A stretch of 59,674 nucleotides of DNA from Thorsellia anophelis DSM 18579 (GTDB lineage: Bacteria > Pseudomonadota > Gammaproteobacteria > Enterobacterales > Thorselliaceae). Position 1 is the first letter of the stretch. Each line of letters opens with the position of its first letter. The notes under the pieces are model-generated. The model saw only the letters and a list, made by a program, of their open reading frames with translations. It did no database searches and was not told the origin of the DNA. Positions 19,400 through 30,141 of this stretch are shown here, in pieces. Where the stretch lies: positions 1-59,674 of the forward strand of contig NZ_FOHV01000002.1 in assembly GCF_900111395.1 (NCBI RefSeq), written 5' to 3'. The position numbers and the translations under genes are program-made.

Positions 19400-20563
19400 A
19401 TGCAAGGAATGCAAATTGATCGGTGTATTTTTAAAAAATGGTACAAAATATATTTTGTTATATTTATTATGGGTCTGAGTAGCCTTAACTCTGTTAATGC
19501 TAATGAAAAACGCCTTTTTATTTATAATTGGTCTGATTATATTTCGCCAAAAGTACTTGAGAATTTTGAGAAAAAAACAGGTATTTCAGTTGTCTATGAT
19601 ACCTATGATTCTAGCGAAGAACTAGAATCATATATTATGACAATGCCTCCTAAATATGATCTTGTTGTACCCTCTTCGACTGTTTTAGCAAAAGGAATTG
19701 ATGCACATTTATACCAACCGCTTGATAAAACTAAATTACCTGATTTTTACAATAATCTTGATCCAAATATTTTAGAGCTAATTGCAAATGACGATCCTGA
19801 TAATCAGTTTGCGTTACCCTATATGTGGATTTCAACAGGAATAGGCTATAACTCAGATAAAATAGAGGATATTTTAAAGCGCAATTTACCTAAAAACCCT
19901 TGGGATTTAGTCTTTGATGTGAATAGCGCAAGAAAATTAGCCCAGTGCGGGATTGCTTGGTCAGAATCTCCATCTGAAATGGTATCCCTTGCACTAAATT
20001 ATCTTGGATTAGATCCAAATAGTGCTGTACCTGAGGATTATGTTGAGGCAGCAAATTTACTTCGAACAATTAGTCCGTATGTGAAATACATCGATTCTGC
20101 AAAGTTAATAGAAGATCTTTCAACGGGTAAGGTGTGTGTTGTAATTGGCTGGAGTGGTGATATTTACCAAGCAATAGATAAAGCACAAAAGAATGATGAT
20201 GGAATCAATATTGAGTATAAAATCCCAACAAAAGGTGCATTTGCTTCTTTTGATGTATTTGCAATGACGAGTACAGCTGAAAATGTTGAAGAAGCCTATA
20301 CATTTTTGAATTATTTATTAGATCCCCAAGTCATTGCTGAAATAAGTGACTATGTATTTTATGCCAATGCGAATGTCCCAGCTAAAAAATATATGAACAA
20401 AGAATTAGTTTCAGATAACAATATTTATCCACCTCAATCGGTTTTAGAAACCTTATATACCCTGGAATTAAAGTCCCCAAGAATTGAGCGTGCAATTCAG
20501 AGGGTATGGCGTGACTTATTAGACTCAAAAATTAAAATGGGTCTAGTGAATGATTTCAGCTAG
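19400..20563 (+). CDS. Periplasmic polyamine-binding protein, PotD/PotF type
   Basis: 387 residues with an N-terminal signal region (hydrophobic to about residue 34, cut near VNA-NE). The mature start RLFIYNWSDYISPKVLENFEKKTG is the hallmark of putrescine/spermidine-binding proteins, and features such as DLVVPSS, the ALPYMWISTGIGYN strand and VVIGWSGD recur in PotF. It should bind putrescine or a related polyamine for an ABC importer. No potGHI-type permease or ATPase gene adjoins, so it is an orphan here and must serve a transporter encoded elsewhere. Own transcription unit between two hairpins. Confidence 0.87.
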   Translation: MQGMQIDRCIFKKWYKIYFVIFIMGLSSLNSVNANEKRLFIYNWSDYISPKVLENFEKKTGISVVYDTYDSSEELESYIMTMPPKYDLVVPSSTVLAKGIDAHLYQPLDKTKLPDFYNNLDPNILELIANDDPDNQFALPYMWISTGIGYNSDKIEDILKRNLPKNPWDLVFDVNSARKLAQCGIAWSESPSEMVSLALNYLGLDPNSAVPEDYVEAANLLRTISPYVKYIDSAKLIEDLSTGKVCVVIGWSGDIYQAIDKAQKNDDGINIEYKIPTKGAFASFDVFAMTSTAENVEEAYTFLNYLLDPQVIAEISDYVFYANANVPAKKYMNKELVSDNNIYPPQSVLETLYTLELKSPRIERAIQRVWRDLLDSKIKMGLVNDFS

Positions 20564-20580
20564 GATATCAGCAATATCGG

Positions 20581-20609
20581 TGTACACTCTTGTCCAATAA
20601 GAGTGTGCA
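20581..20609 (+). terminator. Hairpin downstream of the polyamine-binding protein gene
   Basis: An 11-bp stem, TGTACACTCTT / AAGAGTGTGCA (one T-G pair), loop GTCCAAT, 18 bases after the stop. No T-run follows, so it may protect the mRNA end or terminate weakly. Confidence 0.5.
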
Positions 20610-20680
20610 GATATAAGATCCATGCTATGCAACCAAATGCATTTTTTAAAATAGAGAAACTGACATTACAGATATGACAT

Positions 20681-20735
20681 TGTTATCAATTTTGCCTAAG
20701 CTGAAAAGGTCTAGTTAGGCTTAAAATTGATAACA
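20681..20735. repeat. Long imperfect inverted repeat between convergent genes
   Basis: Left arm TGTTATCAATTTTGCCTAA (20681-20699) and right arm TTAGGC-TT-AAAATTGATAACA (20715-20735) pair over 19 bases with one 2-nt bulge; loop of 15. It lies 10 bases beyond the lptG stop and can fold from either strand, so a bidirectional terminator is the simplest reading. The length also fits a small palindromic element. Confidence 0.7.
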
Positions 20736-20744
20736 TAAAATAAG

Positions 20745-21821
20745 TTATTTCTTTTTTAATAACATATAAATGCTAAATAATAAAAAAAGTATACTCGGTA
20801 GAAGCGCACTTAAAATGGCTGGTAGAGCAAAGACAATACTTATTCTACCAAAAAGTTCGTTTGTTACGTAAAATAAAAATCCAAACGCGATACCAGTAAT
20901 AATCCTCACTCCCATAGGAACGGAACGAAGTGGACCAAAAACAAAAGAGAGAGCCATGAGCATCATGACCATAACAGAAAGTGGAGAGAATACTTTTTGC
21001 CAAAAAGTTAATTCATAAATTCTAGATTCCTGTCCTGCATCTTTGAGATATCTTATATAATTGAATAATTCAGTTAAAGATAAAGCTTCACTTGATAGGG
21101 CTACAACACCCAATTTATCTGGTGTAAGGGTTGTTTGCCATAATTTATTTTTAGTACTGCTATGGTCAATTTGTAATGGATTGCTTAAATTAGAGCCATC
21201 AATCTCATTTAATATCCAGCCATTTTTTTCTAGTGAGTATTGAGCCGTTTGAGCAAATTGGAGTTCATGTAGTTGATTTTCATTATTGAAATTGAATATA
21301 TGTACGCCTTTAAGTTTTTGCGGACTTTCAACTCTTTCTATATAAATAAAAGCGTTATTATCCCTAGCCCAGATACTACCTTGTGTAGACAATAAGTCAC
21401 CGCCATATAATTTTTCGGCCCGATAATTACGCGCAAATTGTTCAGATCTTGGAGCAATCCATTCTCCAATAGCCATATTCATAATCATCAATATGATAGC
21501 GGTTTTCATCACTGCTGATGCAACTTGTAGCTTAGAGAACCCAGCGGCCTGCATAACCACTAGTTCACTTCTTGTGGCAAGCGATCCTAGACCTAATAAC
21601 GCTCCTAGTAAAGCAGCCATGGGAAAGAATATCTCTAAATCCCTTGGAAGTAATGCTAAGGTAACAAACATTGCAGACATAGCATCATAATCAGCTTGTC
21701 CAACTCGGCGAAGCTGTTCAACAAATTTTATAACACCATCAAGGGCTATTAGAGTAAATAAGGTCATTAATATACTGGATAGAATTGTTCTGCCTATATA
21801 TCTATCTAAAACACCAAACAT
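20745..21821 (-). CDS. lptG: LPS export ABC transporter permease LptG
   Basis: 358 residues, close to E. coli LptG in length and sequence (FGVLDRYIG N-terminus; SELVVMQAAGFS; LTPDKLGVVALS; FGPLRSVPMGVR). With LptF and the ATPase LptB it extracts lipopolysaccharide from the inner membrane and passes it to the LptC-A bridge. Three N-terminal helices, a periplasmic beta-jellyroll at about 115-250, three C-terminal helices. Its start overlaps the lptF stop by one base (TAATG). Confidence 0.97.
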   Translation of the reverse strand: MFGVLDRYIGRTILSSILMTLFTLIALDGVIKFVEQLRRVGQADYDAMSAMFVTLALLPRDLEIFFPMAALLGALLGLGSLATRSELVVMQAAGFSKLQVASAVMKTAIILMIMNMAIGEWIAPRSEQFARNYRAEKLYGGDLLSTQGSIWARDNNAFIYIERVESPQKLKGVHIFNFNNENQLHELQFAQTAQYSLEKNGWILNEIDGSNLSNPLQIDHSSTKNKLWQTTLTPDKLGVVALSSEALSLTELFNYIRYLKDAGQESRIYELTFWQKVFSPLSVMVMMLMALSFVFGPLRSVPMGVRIITGIAFGFLFYVTNELFGRISIVFALPAILSALLPSILFLLFSIYMLLKKK

Positions 21822-22927
21822 TATTTAATGACTCCTATTGCAATGCCAATTTGTCGAAAGAAGCGGCTATTACGGCTATTTAAGATTATTCCAATGATCA
21901 AATAGAATAAATTTAGCCCCCAAACCCAAATAAGAGGATCGATAAGTCCTTTTGCTGAATTTGTTTTAATAGAACTTTGTGCTAAGAAATAAATTAAATA
22001 AAGCAAAACAGCTGGTAGCATGCTGACTACTCTACCCTGTCTTGGGTTGACTTCACTTAAAGGTATTACAATCAAAGCCATTAAAAAAACTGCAGCAATA
22101 AGGGTTAAGCGCCAGTGTAATTCAGCCTTGGCGTTAGGGTCTTCTTTATCAAGAAGATCCCAAAATGAAAGTTCATCGATTTGTAAGGAATCTTGTGCTT
22201 TTTGGTTGTCAACGTCATTTTGACCGATTATGGCTTGATATTGATTGAAATGAGTAATTCTAAATTCTGGTGTTCTAGCCGTACCTTCATACCTAGTTCC
22301 TTCAGTTAGTATTACTTCTTGAGATCCATCTGGATGCTTAACTAACTTACCGCTATTAGCAACTACAATAGATGGCTTGCGGTTATTGACTTGATTTAGT
22401 TGTGCTAGGAATACATTCTCAAAAGATTGGCCTTTAATTGAACCAACATAAATCACGGCAGATCTGTCAGGGGTAGATTGAAATTGCCCCTCAATAATTG
22501 CAGCTAGGCTTGGATTGGCCCTAGCATTTTCAACAATCTCAGTCTTGTATTGAGCTGACCAAGGTAAAAAATAAGATACATTAAGCAGTGCTAGTCCTCC
22601 AGTTAGGATAGCTAAAATAGACGCACTGGCTAAAATTCGTCTAGGTGAGATACCACAAGCATACATAACTGTGATTTCGCTTTCAGTATGCATCCTGCCC
22701 AAAGTCATCAATAATGCCAGAAATAAGCTGAGCGGCAAGATAAGCTGAGCCATATCAGGGACACCAAGTCCAAGTAATGGTAAAATGATATCGGCTGACA
22801 CTTGTCCTTCTACTGCTGAACCCAAAATACGAATCATGCTTTGACTAAAAAAAATCAAAAGCAAAATGAATAATATTGAGATTTGTGTTTTAAATATCTC
22901 TTTTGTGAGATAACGAATGATGATCAC
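21821..22927 (-). CDS. lptF: LPS export ABC transporter permease LptF
   Basis: 368 residues with the typical start MIIIRYLTKEIFKTQ and the LptF/LptG layout of three helices, periplasmic jellyroll and three helices. Partner of LptG. It is first in the lptF-lptG operon and divergent from pepA, the arrangement found in E. coli. Confidence 0.97.
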   Translation of the reverse strand: MIIIRYLTKEIFKTQISILFILLLIFFSQSMIRILGSAVEGQVSADIILPLLGLGVPDMAQLILPLSLFLALLMTLGRMHTESEITVMYACGISPRRILASASILAILTGGLALLNVSYFLPWSAQYKTEIVENARANPSLAAIIEGQFQSTPDRSAVIYVGSIKGQSFENVFLAQLNQVNNRKPSIVVANSGKLVKHPDGSQEVILTEGTRYEGTARTPEFRITHFNQYQAIIGQNDVDNQKAQDSLQIDELSFWDLLDKEDPNAKAELHWRLTLIAAVFLMALIVIPLSEVNPRQGRVVSMLPAVLLYLIYFLAQSSIKTNSAKGLIDPLIWVWGLNLFYLIIGIILNSRNSRFFRQIGIAIGVIK

Positions 22928-23211
22928 AAATTAATTTACCTTAAAAAAGTCATTGTATAATTAGTGTACGGCCCAGTCTAGGGTTGTCATGTCATAATGC
23001 GGTATTATAACCGTATTTTTGTTATAAGCGCGTATCTATTTTATTCGGATATTAGCAAAATTTAGTTTAATTAGCCCATGCGAAACAATTATAACCTAAT
23101 TGTTCGTTAGGATATGTATTATTGCTATTTCATTGAGACGTTAAATGGCTTATTATCTAGCAAATAAAGATAATTAACTCATCTGGAATATTCACTACAA
23201 GGAAATATAAT

Positions 23212-24723
23212 ATGGATTATGCAGTCAAGAATTTCATAGCACAAAAACAAAAAGCTGGATGTATTGTTGTTGGGATTTATTCAGCAAAAGGCTTAAGTGA
23301 TGCCGCGCTTGCGCTTGATACGGTAAGTGAAGGAGAATTAAGCCAAATCATTCGTAAAGGTGATATTGACGGTAGTATCGGTCAAACATTAATGCTTCAA
23401 TCAATTAAAAATAGTCCCGCAGAAAGAGTATTGTTAGTTGGTTGTGGTAAAAAAGATAGGTTAACAGATAAGCAATATGTTGAACTTATACAATCTTCTT
23501 ATAATGCAATTAATACAACAGGTGTTAAAGATGTAGTGAGCTTTTTAACTGATATCGAGGTAATTGATAGAGATATATACTGGAAGGTGCGCCGTTCAGT
23601 TGAGATTATGCAAGAGCTAAAATATACTTTTGCACATTTTAAGAGTGAAAAGCCAAAAGCAGCTAAACTTTCAAAATGGCAGTTTAATGTTGCTGATAAA
23701 AAATCTCTCGATGCTGCTTCTAAAGGATTATTACATGGTAAGTCAATTGCAAGTGGTGTGAAATCCGCAAAAGACTTAGCAAATATGCCACCAAATATTT
23801 GTAATCCAGCATATTTATCTTCCCAGGCAAGACAGCTTGCTGATGAATATAGTGATCTCATAAATGTCAAAATTGTGGGTGAAGAAGAAATGGCTACAAT
23901 TGGGATGCACTCTTATTTGGCTGTTGGGCGTGGTTCTAGAAATGAATCCCTAATGTCTATTTTAGAATACAAAGGTAATCCTAATTCTAATGCGAAACCA
24001 ATCGTTCTGGTGGGTAAGGGCTTGACCTTTGATACAGGTGGTATTTCACTCAAGCCAGCAGCTGAAATGGATGAGATGAAGTATGATATGTGTGGCGCTG
24101 CATCTGTATACGGTGTTATGCGTGCTATAGCTGAGCTAAAATTGCCTTTGAATGTGGTTGGTATATTAGCAGGCTGTGAAAATATGCCTGGTGGTGATGC
24201 TTATAGACCTGGTGACATTCTAACAACGCTATCAGGCCAAACCGTTGAAGTTTTAAATACTGACGCAGAGGGTCGTTTAGTACTGTGTGATGTTTTAACT
24301 TATGTTGAACGATATAATCCAGAGTTGGTTATTGATATCGCAACGTTGACCGGTGCTTGCGTTATTGCTTTAGGATCGCATTTTAGTGGTTTATTGAGTC
24401 CTGATGACAAGTTAGCTCAGGAATTGCTTAATGCTTCAGCGCTTGCTAGTGATAGATTTTGGCGTTTACCAATGGATGATGGGTACGATAAGCAGTTACA
24501 ATCTAATTTTGCGGATATGGCAAATATTGGTGGGCGTGCAGGTGGAACAAGCACAGCTGCATGTTTCTTGGGTAGATTTACGAAGAAGTACCGCTGGGCA
24601 CATCTTGATATTGCTGGGAGCGCTTATCAATCAGGTAAAGCAAAAGGTGCAACAGGCCGACCTGTTACTGCTTTAATTGAGTTCTTACTTCAAAATTCAA
24701 ATACATCAGGATTAAAAGCTTAA
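23212..24723 (+). CDS. pepA: Leucyl (cytosol) aminopeptidase PepA
   Basis: 503 residues, same size as E. coli PepA. An M17-family dizinc aminopeptidase, hexameric in the cytoplasm. The N-terminal macro-like domain spans about 1-165; the catalytic domain carries [27 protein letters not shown] and the signature [10 protein letters not shown]. In E. coli the protein also binds DNA (carAB control, Xer recombination); that second role is only possible here. ATG 23212 follows AAGGA. A perfect hairpin follows the stop. Confidence 0.97.
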   Translation: MDYAVKNFIAQKQKAGCIVVGIYSAKGLSDAALALDTVSEGELSQIIRKGDIDGSIGQTLMLQSIKNSPAERVLLVGCGKKDRLTDKQYVELIQSSYNAINTTGVKDVVSFLTDIEVIDRDIYWKVRRSVEIMQELKYTFAHFKSEKPKAAKLSKWQFNVADKKSLDAASKGLLHGKSIASGVKSAKDLANMPPNICNPAYLSSQARQLADEYSDLINVKIVGEEEMATIGMHSYLAVGRGSRNESLMSILEYKGNPNSNAKPIVLVGKGLTFDTGGISLKPAAEMDEMKYDMCGAASVYGVMRAIAELKLPLNVVGILAGCENMPGGDAYRPGDILTTLSGQTVEVLNTDAEGRLVLCDVLTYVERYNPELVIDIATLTGACVIALGSHFSGLLSPDDKLAQELLNASALASDRFWRLPMDDGYDKQLQSNFADMANIGGRAGGTSTAACFLGRFTKKYRWAHLDIAGSAYQSGKAKGATGRPVTALIEFLLQNSNTSGLKA

Positions 24724-24737
24724 TCGATGTATGCAGC

Positions 24738-24768
24738 TCATCTACAGATAATACTTACCTGTAGATGA
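24738..24768 (+). terminator. Hairpin after pepA
   Basis: A perfect 10-bp stem TCATCTACAG / CTGTAGATGA, loop of 11, 15 bases after the pepA stop. No long T-run follows. It probably ends or stabilises the pepA transcript. Confidence 0.6.
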
Positions 24769-24962
24769 CGCTATTACACCACTTCTCATGTTTATCTAAT
24801 ATGTAGTGATTCCATCTTATAATAAATTAATTTAGTGTCTGCAAGTTCAATGCCTACTCTAAACTATTTTAGTTATTTTGCATAATTACCCATCAAAAAA
24901 CACAGATTGACTTCTTATAAAAAGTATTAAGTGTTTCTTTTAAAAATAGTCATGTAAGCCTC

Positions 24963-24991
24963 TCGACATTAGTATAAAAAAAGAGTATGTT
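24963..24991 (+). promoter_or_regulatory. Likely metA promoter
   Basis: A -35-like TCGACA (24963-24968), 17-base spacer and -10-like TATGTT (24986-24991) lie just upstream of the MetJ operator. The -10 box ends one base before the first met box, so a bound repressor would block RNA polymerase. The boxes are imperfect; position is the main support. Confidence 0.55.
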
Positions 24992-24992
24992 T

Positions 24993-25024
24993 AGACGTCT
25001 AGATTTCTATACGTTTATACGGCT
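24993..25024 (+). promoter_or_regulatory. MetJ operator: four tandem met boxes
   Basis: Four contiguous octamers, AGACGTCT (perfect consensus), AGATTTCT, ATACGTTT and ATACGGCT. MetJ binds arrays of two or more such 8-bp boxes cooperatively with S-adenosylmethionine as corepressor. The array is about 90 bases upstream of metA, as expected for methionine-repressed control. The metJ gene is not in the window. Confidence 0.88.
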
Positions 25025-25110
25025 AAAAATGATAGGTTGGTATTTAAGTAGAAATCTTTAATCAAATTAACTTTAATTGCTTTAAATTTTAATTGTCTAG
25101 TGGAGGTATT

Positions 25111-26040
25111 ATGCCTATTCGAATTCCTGATGAACTCCCCGCCTTTAGTTTTTTACGTAATGAAAATGTTTTTGTCATGTCAGATGAAAGAGCATTAACT
25201 CAGGAAATAAGACCGCTTAATATTCTCATTTTGAATTTAATGCCTAAGAAAATAGAAACAGAAAATCAATTTTTGAGATTGTTATCTAATGCGCCTTTGC
25301 AACTAAATATTAAGCTTGTTCGTCTTGCGACCCATGAGTCTAAAAATACACCCACAGAGCATCTAGATAATTTTTATTGTGATTTTAATAATATTAAAGA
25401 GGATAATTTTGATGGGTTAATTGTCACAGGTGCACCCTTAGGACAAGTTCAGTTTAATGAAGTTGCCTACTGGGATGAAATTAAAACGATTATTGAATGG
25501 TCTAAAGAACATGTTACTTCAACATTATTTGTTTGCTGGGCTGTTCAAGCTGCACTTAATATTTTATATGGTGTTCCTAAGTTAACTTTAAATGAAAAAC
25601 TTTCGGGTGTTTATAAACATCAAATTTCCCAAAAACATGGATTATTAACAAGAGGGTTTGATGACTCATTTTGGGCACCTCATTCTAGATATGCGGCTTT
25701 TCCAACAGATATTATTGAAAAATTGCCTGGCGTTGAACTCTATGCAGAATCTGAAAAGACTGGTGCTTATCTTTTTGCTAGCCGAGATAAACGACAAGTT
25801 TTTGTGACAGGCCACCCAGAATATGACGTTAATGTATTATCTGATGAATATCATAGAGATGTTGGTCTGAATCTTAACCCTTTAATTCCTGAAAATTATT
25901 TTCCAGGGGATAATCCTGATAATTTACCGCAAGCCATTTGGCGAAGTCATGCTTATTTGCTCTTTGCTAATTGGTTAAATTATTATGTGTACCAAATTAC
26001 TCCTTATGATCTCAGTGTGATGAATCCGACACTTGAGTAA
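25111..26040 (+). CDS. metA: Homoserine O-succinyltransferase MetA
   Basis: 309 residues, exactly the E. coli length, from the ATG at 25111 (GGAGG at 25102-25106, starting [11 protein letters not shown]); an in-frame start 18 bases upstream has no support. It makes O-succinyl-homoserine, the first dedicated step to methionine. Catalytic C142 ([10 protein letters not shown]), H235 and E237 (GHPEYD) are all present. Gly111 in GAPLGQV is the residue reported to favour succinyl-CoA over acetyl-CoA. Preceded by the MetJ operator and followed by metH on the same strand after 167 bases. Confidence 0.97.
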   Translation: MPIRIPDELPAFSFLRNENVFVMSDERALTQEIRPLNILILNLMPKKIETENQFLRLLSNAPLQLNIKLVRLATHESKNTPTEHLDNFYCDFNNIKEDNFDGLIVTGAPLGQVQFNEVAYWDEIKTIIEWSKEHVTSTLFVCWAVQAALNILYGVPKLTLNEKLSGVYKHQISQKHGLLTRGFDDSFWAPHSRYAAFPTDIIEKLPGVELYAESEKTGAYLFASRDKRQVFVTGHPEYDVNVLSDEYHRDVGLNLNPLIPENYFPGDNPDNLPQAIWRSHAYLLFANWLNYYVYQITPYDLSVMNPTLE

Positions 26041-26207
26041 TTAATTAGTATTAGGCCGTATTTATGTCATAAGTAAACTATTTTAACATTTAATTATCAA
26101 TGATTTAATTGTTTTTGTACTGAATTTAGCACTATTGATGAATGCAATACTTAACAGAAACACAGATCGTTAGGTCATGAGAAGAATAACTGAGATTGGG
26201 AAATGCT

Positions 26208-29200
26208 ATGAATGATTTGAAGCGCAATGAACGTATTTTGGCGTTAGAGACTGAGTTACAAAAACGAATTCTATTACTTGATGGTGCTATGGGCACTATG
26301 ATCCAGTCTTATCAATTAGATGAAGCAAAATATAGATCCGAGCGATTTAAAGATTGGCCGTGTGATTTAAAAGGTAATAATGATCTTTTAACATTAACTC
26401 AGCCAGAGATCATTCAAGCTATTCATGAACAGTATTTAGAAGCGGGTGCTGATATCATTGAGACAAATACATTTAACTCTACGACGATCTCCATGGCTGA
26501 TTATCAAATGGAATCTTTGGTAGAAGAGATAAATTTTGAAGCAGCAAAACTTGCAAGAACAGCGGCCGATAAATGGGAAGCAATCAATCCAGAACGCCCT
26601 AGATTTGTTGCTGGGGTTTTAGGGCCAACAAACCGTACAGCCTCTCTTTCTCCAAATGTGAATGATCCTGCCTATCGTAATATTAATTTCGAGCAATTAG
26701 TCATAGCTTACAGACAGGCAACAAATGCATTGGTGAAAGGGGGAGTGGATATCATTATGATTGAAACCATTTTCGACACACTTAATGCAAAAGCGGCTGC
26801 ATTTGCTGTAGAAACTGAGTTTGAAGCACTCGGCATTCGTTTACCTATCATGATTTCAGGCACCATCACTGATGCATCAGGCCGAACCTTATCAGGCCAA
26901 ACTACAGAGGCGTTTTATCATTCATTACGCCATACTCAGCCCATCAGTATTGGATTGAATTGTGCATTAGGGCCTAAAGAACTTAGACCTTACCTCGCTG
27001 AATTATCTAGAATTAGTGAATCGTTTGTATCAGCACACCCAAATGCTGGTCTACCCAATGCATTTGGCGGATATGATTTAGATGCATTAGAAATGGCTTC
27101 AGAAGTCAAAGAATGGGCTGAATCTGGATTTTTAAACATCATTGGCGGATGTTGTGGTACGACACCAGAACATATCCGTCAAATGGCTAAGGCAATAGAG
27201 GGCATTGCTCCTAGGGTGATTCCTGAGCTTGAAAAAGCTTGCCGCCTGTCAGGATTAGAACCACTTATCATTAAACAAGATTCGTTATTTGTGAATGTTG
27301 GTGAACGTACCAATGTCACAGGTTCTGCTAAATTTAAGAGGTTGATTAAAGAAGAAAATTATCAAGAAGCGTTAGCGATTGCATTACAACAAGTAGAAAA
27401 TGGTGCTCAGATAATCGATATCAACATGGACGAGGGAATGTTGGATTCAAAAGCAGCGATGATTCGCTTTTTGAATTTGATTGCCGGTGAACCGGATATT
27501 GCCAAAGTGCCTATTATGATTGACTCTTCTAAATGGGATATTATTGAGGCTGGATTACAATGCATACAAGGGAAGGGGATTGTTAACTCTATCTCATTAA
27601 AAGAAGGTGAAGAACCGTTTATCCATCAGGCAAAATTGGTTAGGCGTTATGGCGCAGCAGTGGTTGTTATGGCATTTGATGAAGTTGGTCAAGCCGATAC
27701 ACGGGCGCGCAAAATTGAAATTTGTCAGCGGGCTTATCAAATATTAACTGAAACGGTTGGATTTGCGCCCGAAGATATTATCTTTGATCCAAATATTTTT
27801 GCGATTGCAACGGGAATTGAAACTCATAATAACTATGCGAATGATTTTATCGGAGCATGTGAAGACATCAAACGAACACTGCCTTATGCCCTCATTTCAG
27901 GTGGCGTGTCGAATGTCTCTTTCTCTTTTAGGGGAAATGAACCAGTAAGGGAAGCCATCCACGCCGTCTTTTTATATCATGCAATCAAAAGCGGTCTTAG
28001 CATGGGGATTGTCAATGCCGGTCAGCTTGCTATTTATGATGAGCTTGACCCTGAGTTAAAGCTTGCAGTAGAAGATGTTGTTTTAAATAGGCATGATGAA
28101 TCCACTGAGCGCTTACTTGAGTTGGCTGAAAAATATAAAGGACAGCAATCTGAAACAGTCACAGAGAAAGCCGCTTGGCGTGAGTGGGAAGTTAATAAAC
28201 GCTTGGAACACGCCCTTGTTAAGGGAATTACTGAGTTTATCGAGCTTGATACAGAAGAAGCCAGGCAACAAGCTAAAAGGCCTATTGATGTAATTGAAGG
28301 TCCATTGATGGCAGGCATGAACATTGTTGGGGATTTGTTTGGTGCAGGTAAAATGTTTTTACCACAAGTCGTTAAATCTGCGCGTGTGATGAAGCAAGCT
28401 GTTGCTTATTTAGAACCTTTTATTCAAGCTAGCAAACAGGCTGGCACGACGAATGGCAAAATTTTACTCGCTACTGTTAAAGGCGATGTACATGATATTG
28501 GTAAAAATATTGTTGGTGTTGTTTTGCAGTGCAACAATTATGAAATTATCGATTTGGGCGTGATGGTGCCTACTCAAAAGATACTTGATACCGCTATCGC
28601 AGAAAATGTTGATATGATTGGACTATCTGGTTTAATTACGCCCTCTTTAGATGAAATGGTTAATATCGCAAAAGAAATGCAACGACAAGGTTTTAACTTA
28701 CCTTTGCTAATTGGTGGAGCAACGACCTCTAAGGCTCACACAGCCGTTAAAATTGAACCTAATTATCAAAATGGGCCGACAGTATATGTCCAAAATGCAT
28801 CACGAACTGTTGGGGTGGTAGCAGCATTAATTTCAGATGAACAGAGACCAGAATTTGTTCAACGTATTAAAGAAGAATATGAAGTTGTAAGAGTTCAGCA
28901 TGCCCGTAAAAAACCACGTACTCCCCCTGTTAGCTTAAATGTGGCAAGAGAGAATGATTTTAAAATTGATTGGCAGGCTTATATTCCGCCGAAACCAAAA
29001 TTTTTAGGTGTGCAAGTTGTTGATGCTGATATAGAAACATTAAGGCATTATATTGACTGGACGCCTTTTTTTATGACCTGGTCCTTAGCAGGCAAATACC
29101 CTAAAATTCTAGAAGATGAGGTTGTGGGCCATGAAGCTCAAAAATTACTTGCTGATGCCAATCAGATCCTCGATGAATTATCGGCATCTAAATCATTAAC

Positions 29201-29909
29201 CCCTAAAGGCATTTTTGGTTTATTTCCGGCAAATCGTGTCGGTGATGACATTGAAATTTATCAAGATGAAGAGCGAACGATTAAAATTGCAACGAGTTAT
29301 CATTTACGGCAACAGACCTTAAAATCAGATTTTCCAAACTATTGCCTTTCTGATTTTGTGGCACCAAAATCATCGAAGGTTGATGATTATCTGGGTGCGT
29401 TTGCAGTCACTGGCGGTTTAGAAGAGGATGCATTAGCAGATGCTTACGAGGCTGTACATGATGATTACAATAAGATCATGCTAAAAGCATTAGCAGATAG
29501 ATTAGCAGAAGCATTTGCGGAATATCTGCATGAACAGGTGAGAAAAGTACATTGGGGGTATGCGCCTTTAGAAAACTTGGATAATGAATCATTGATTCGC
29601 GAAAATTATCAAGGCATAAGACCTGCACCTGGTTATTCTGCTTGTCCTGAACATACTGAAAAAGCAGCGATTTGGTCTTTATTACAAGTCGAGGAAAAAA
29701 TCGGTATGCAATTAACGGAATCCTACGCAATGTGGCCCGGTGCCTCAGTATCAGGTTGGTATTTTAGCCATCCTGAAAGTAAGTATTTTGCAGTTGCTCA
29801 AATACAGCGAGATCAAGTCGAAGACTATGCAGCACGTAAATCAATTTCATTAGCTGAGGCAGAAAAATGGTTAGCGCCTAATCTTGGCTATGAAGGGAGT
29901 GATAATTAA
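26208..29909 (+). CDS. metH: Cobalamin-dependent methionine synthase MetH
   Basis: 1233 residues from the ATG at 26208 (E. coli 1227); a TTG 12 bases upstream is an alternative. Methylates homocysteine with methyl-tetrahydrofolate through methylcobalamin. Four modules are seen: homocysteine-binding barrel with zinc Cys in GLNCALG and [10 protein letters not shown]; pterin-binding barrel ([15 protein letters not shown] onward); cobalamin module with the lower-ligand motif [11 protein letters not shown]; and the C-terminal AdoMet reactivation domain ([15 protein letters not shown]). The cell therefore needs cobalamin for this route. No MetR site or cobalamin riboswitch was recognised upstream. 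Confidence 0.98.
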   Translation: MNDLKRNERILALETELQKRILLLDGAMGTMIQSYQLDEAKYRSERFKDWPCDLKGNNDLLTLTQPEIIQAIHEQYLEAGADIIETNTFNSTTISMADYQMESLVEEINFEAAKLARTAADKWEAINPERPRFVAGVLGPTNRTASLSPNVNDPAYRNINFEQLVIAYRQATNALVKGGVDIIMIETIFDTLNAKAAAFAVETEFEALGIRLPIMISGTITDASGRTLSGQTTEAFYHSLRHTQPISIGLNCALGPKELRPYLAELSRISESFVSAHPNAGLPNAFGGYDLDALEMASEVKEWAESGFLNIIGGCCGTTPEHIRQMAKAIEGIAPRVIPELEKACRLSGLEPLIIKQDSLFVNVGERTNVTGSAKFKRLIKEENYQEALAIALQQVENGAQIIDINMDEGMLDSKAAMIRFLNLIAGEPDIAKVPIMIDSSKWDIIEAGLQCIQGKGIVNSISLKEGEEPFIHQAKLVRRYGAAVVVMAFDEVGQADTRARKIEICQRAYQILTETVGFAPEDIIFDPNIFAIATGIETHNNYANDFIGACEDIKRTLPYALISGGVSNVSFSFRGNEPVREAIHAVFLYHAIKSGLSMGIVNAGQLAIYDELDPELKLAVEDVVLNRHDESTERLLELAEKYKGQQSETVTEKAAWREWEVNKRLEHALVKGITEFIELDTEEARQQAKRPIDVIEGPLMAGMNIVGDLFGAGKMFLPQVVKSARVMKQAVAYLEPFIQASKQAGTTNGKILLATVKGDVHDIGKNIVGVVLQCNNYEIIDLGVMVPTQKILDTAIAENVDMIGLSGLITPSLDEMVNIAKEMQRQGFNLPLLIGGATTSKAHTAVKIEPNYQNGPTVYVQNASRTVGVVAALISDEQRPEFVQRIKEEYEVVRVQHARKKPRTPPVSLNVARENDFKIDWQAYIPPKPKFLGVQVVDADIETLRHYIDWTPFFMTWSLAGKYPKILEDEVVGHEAQKLLADANQILDELSASKSLTPKGIFGLFPANRVGDDIEIYQDEERTIKIATSYHLRQQTLKSDFPNYCLSDFVAPKSSKVDDYLGAFAVTGGLEEDALADAYEAVHDDYNKIMLKALADRLAEAFAEYLHEQVRKVHWGYAPLENLDNESLIRENYQGIRPAPGYSACPEHTEKAAIWSLLQVEEKIGMQLTESYAMWPGASVSGWYFSHPESKYFAVAQIQRDQVEDYAARKSISLAEAEKWLAPNLGYEGSDN

Positions 29910-30141
29910 ACAGTATTAAATTATCTGCTCAAGTTTTATTTGAAAAATGCTTTGCTGAATGATTGCTCGCTCAGCAGAGCATCCACCCTGCTAAATATCC
30001 CAATCTAACATGTTCATTATTTAACCATTAGTAAAGCGATTTCTGGTATATATCTTTGTCTATTTTAATTATACTCACTCAGCTAAGCGCTATAGAGTGT
30101 GCAATGTGCTTGACCAAGCTTTTTAACAGTAATTTGGAAAA

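Noticed and set aside
26041-26207. Search for a MetR site, met boxes or a cobalamin riboswitch before metH
   Set aside because: No TGAA-N5-TTCA dyad, no octamer array and no riboswitch-like conserved core; the leader is also short for a riboswitch.
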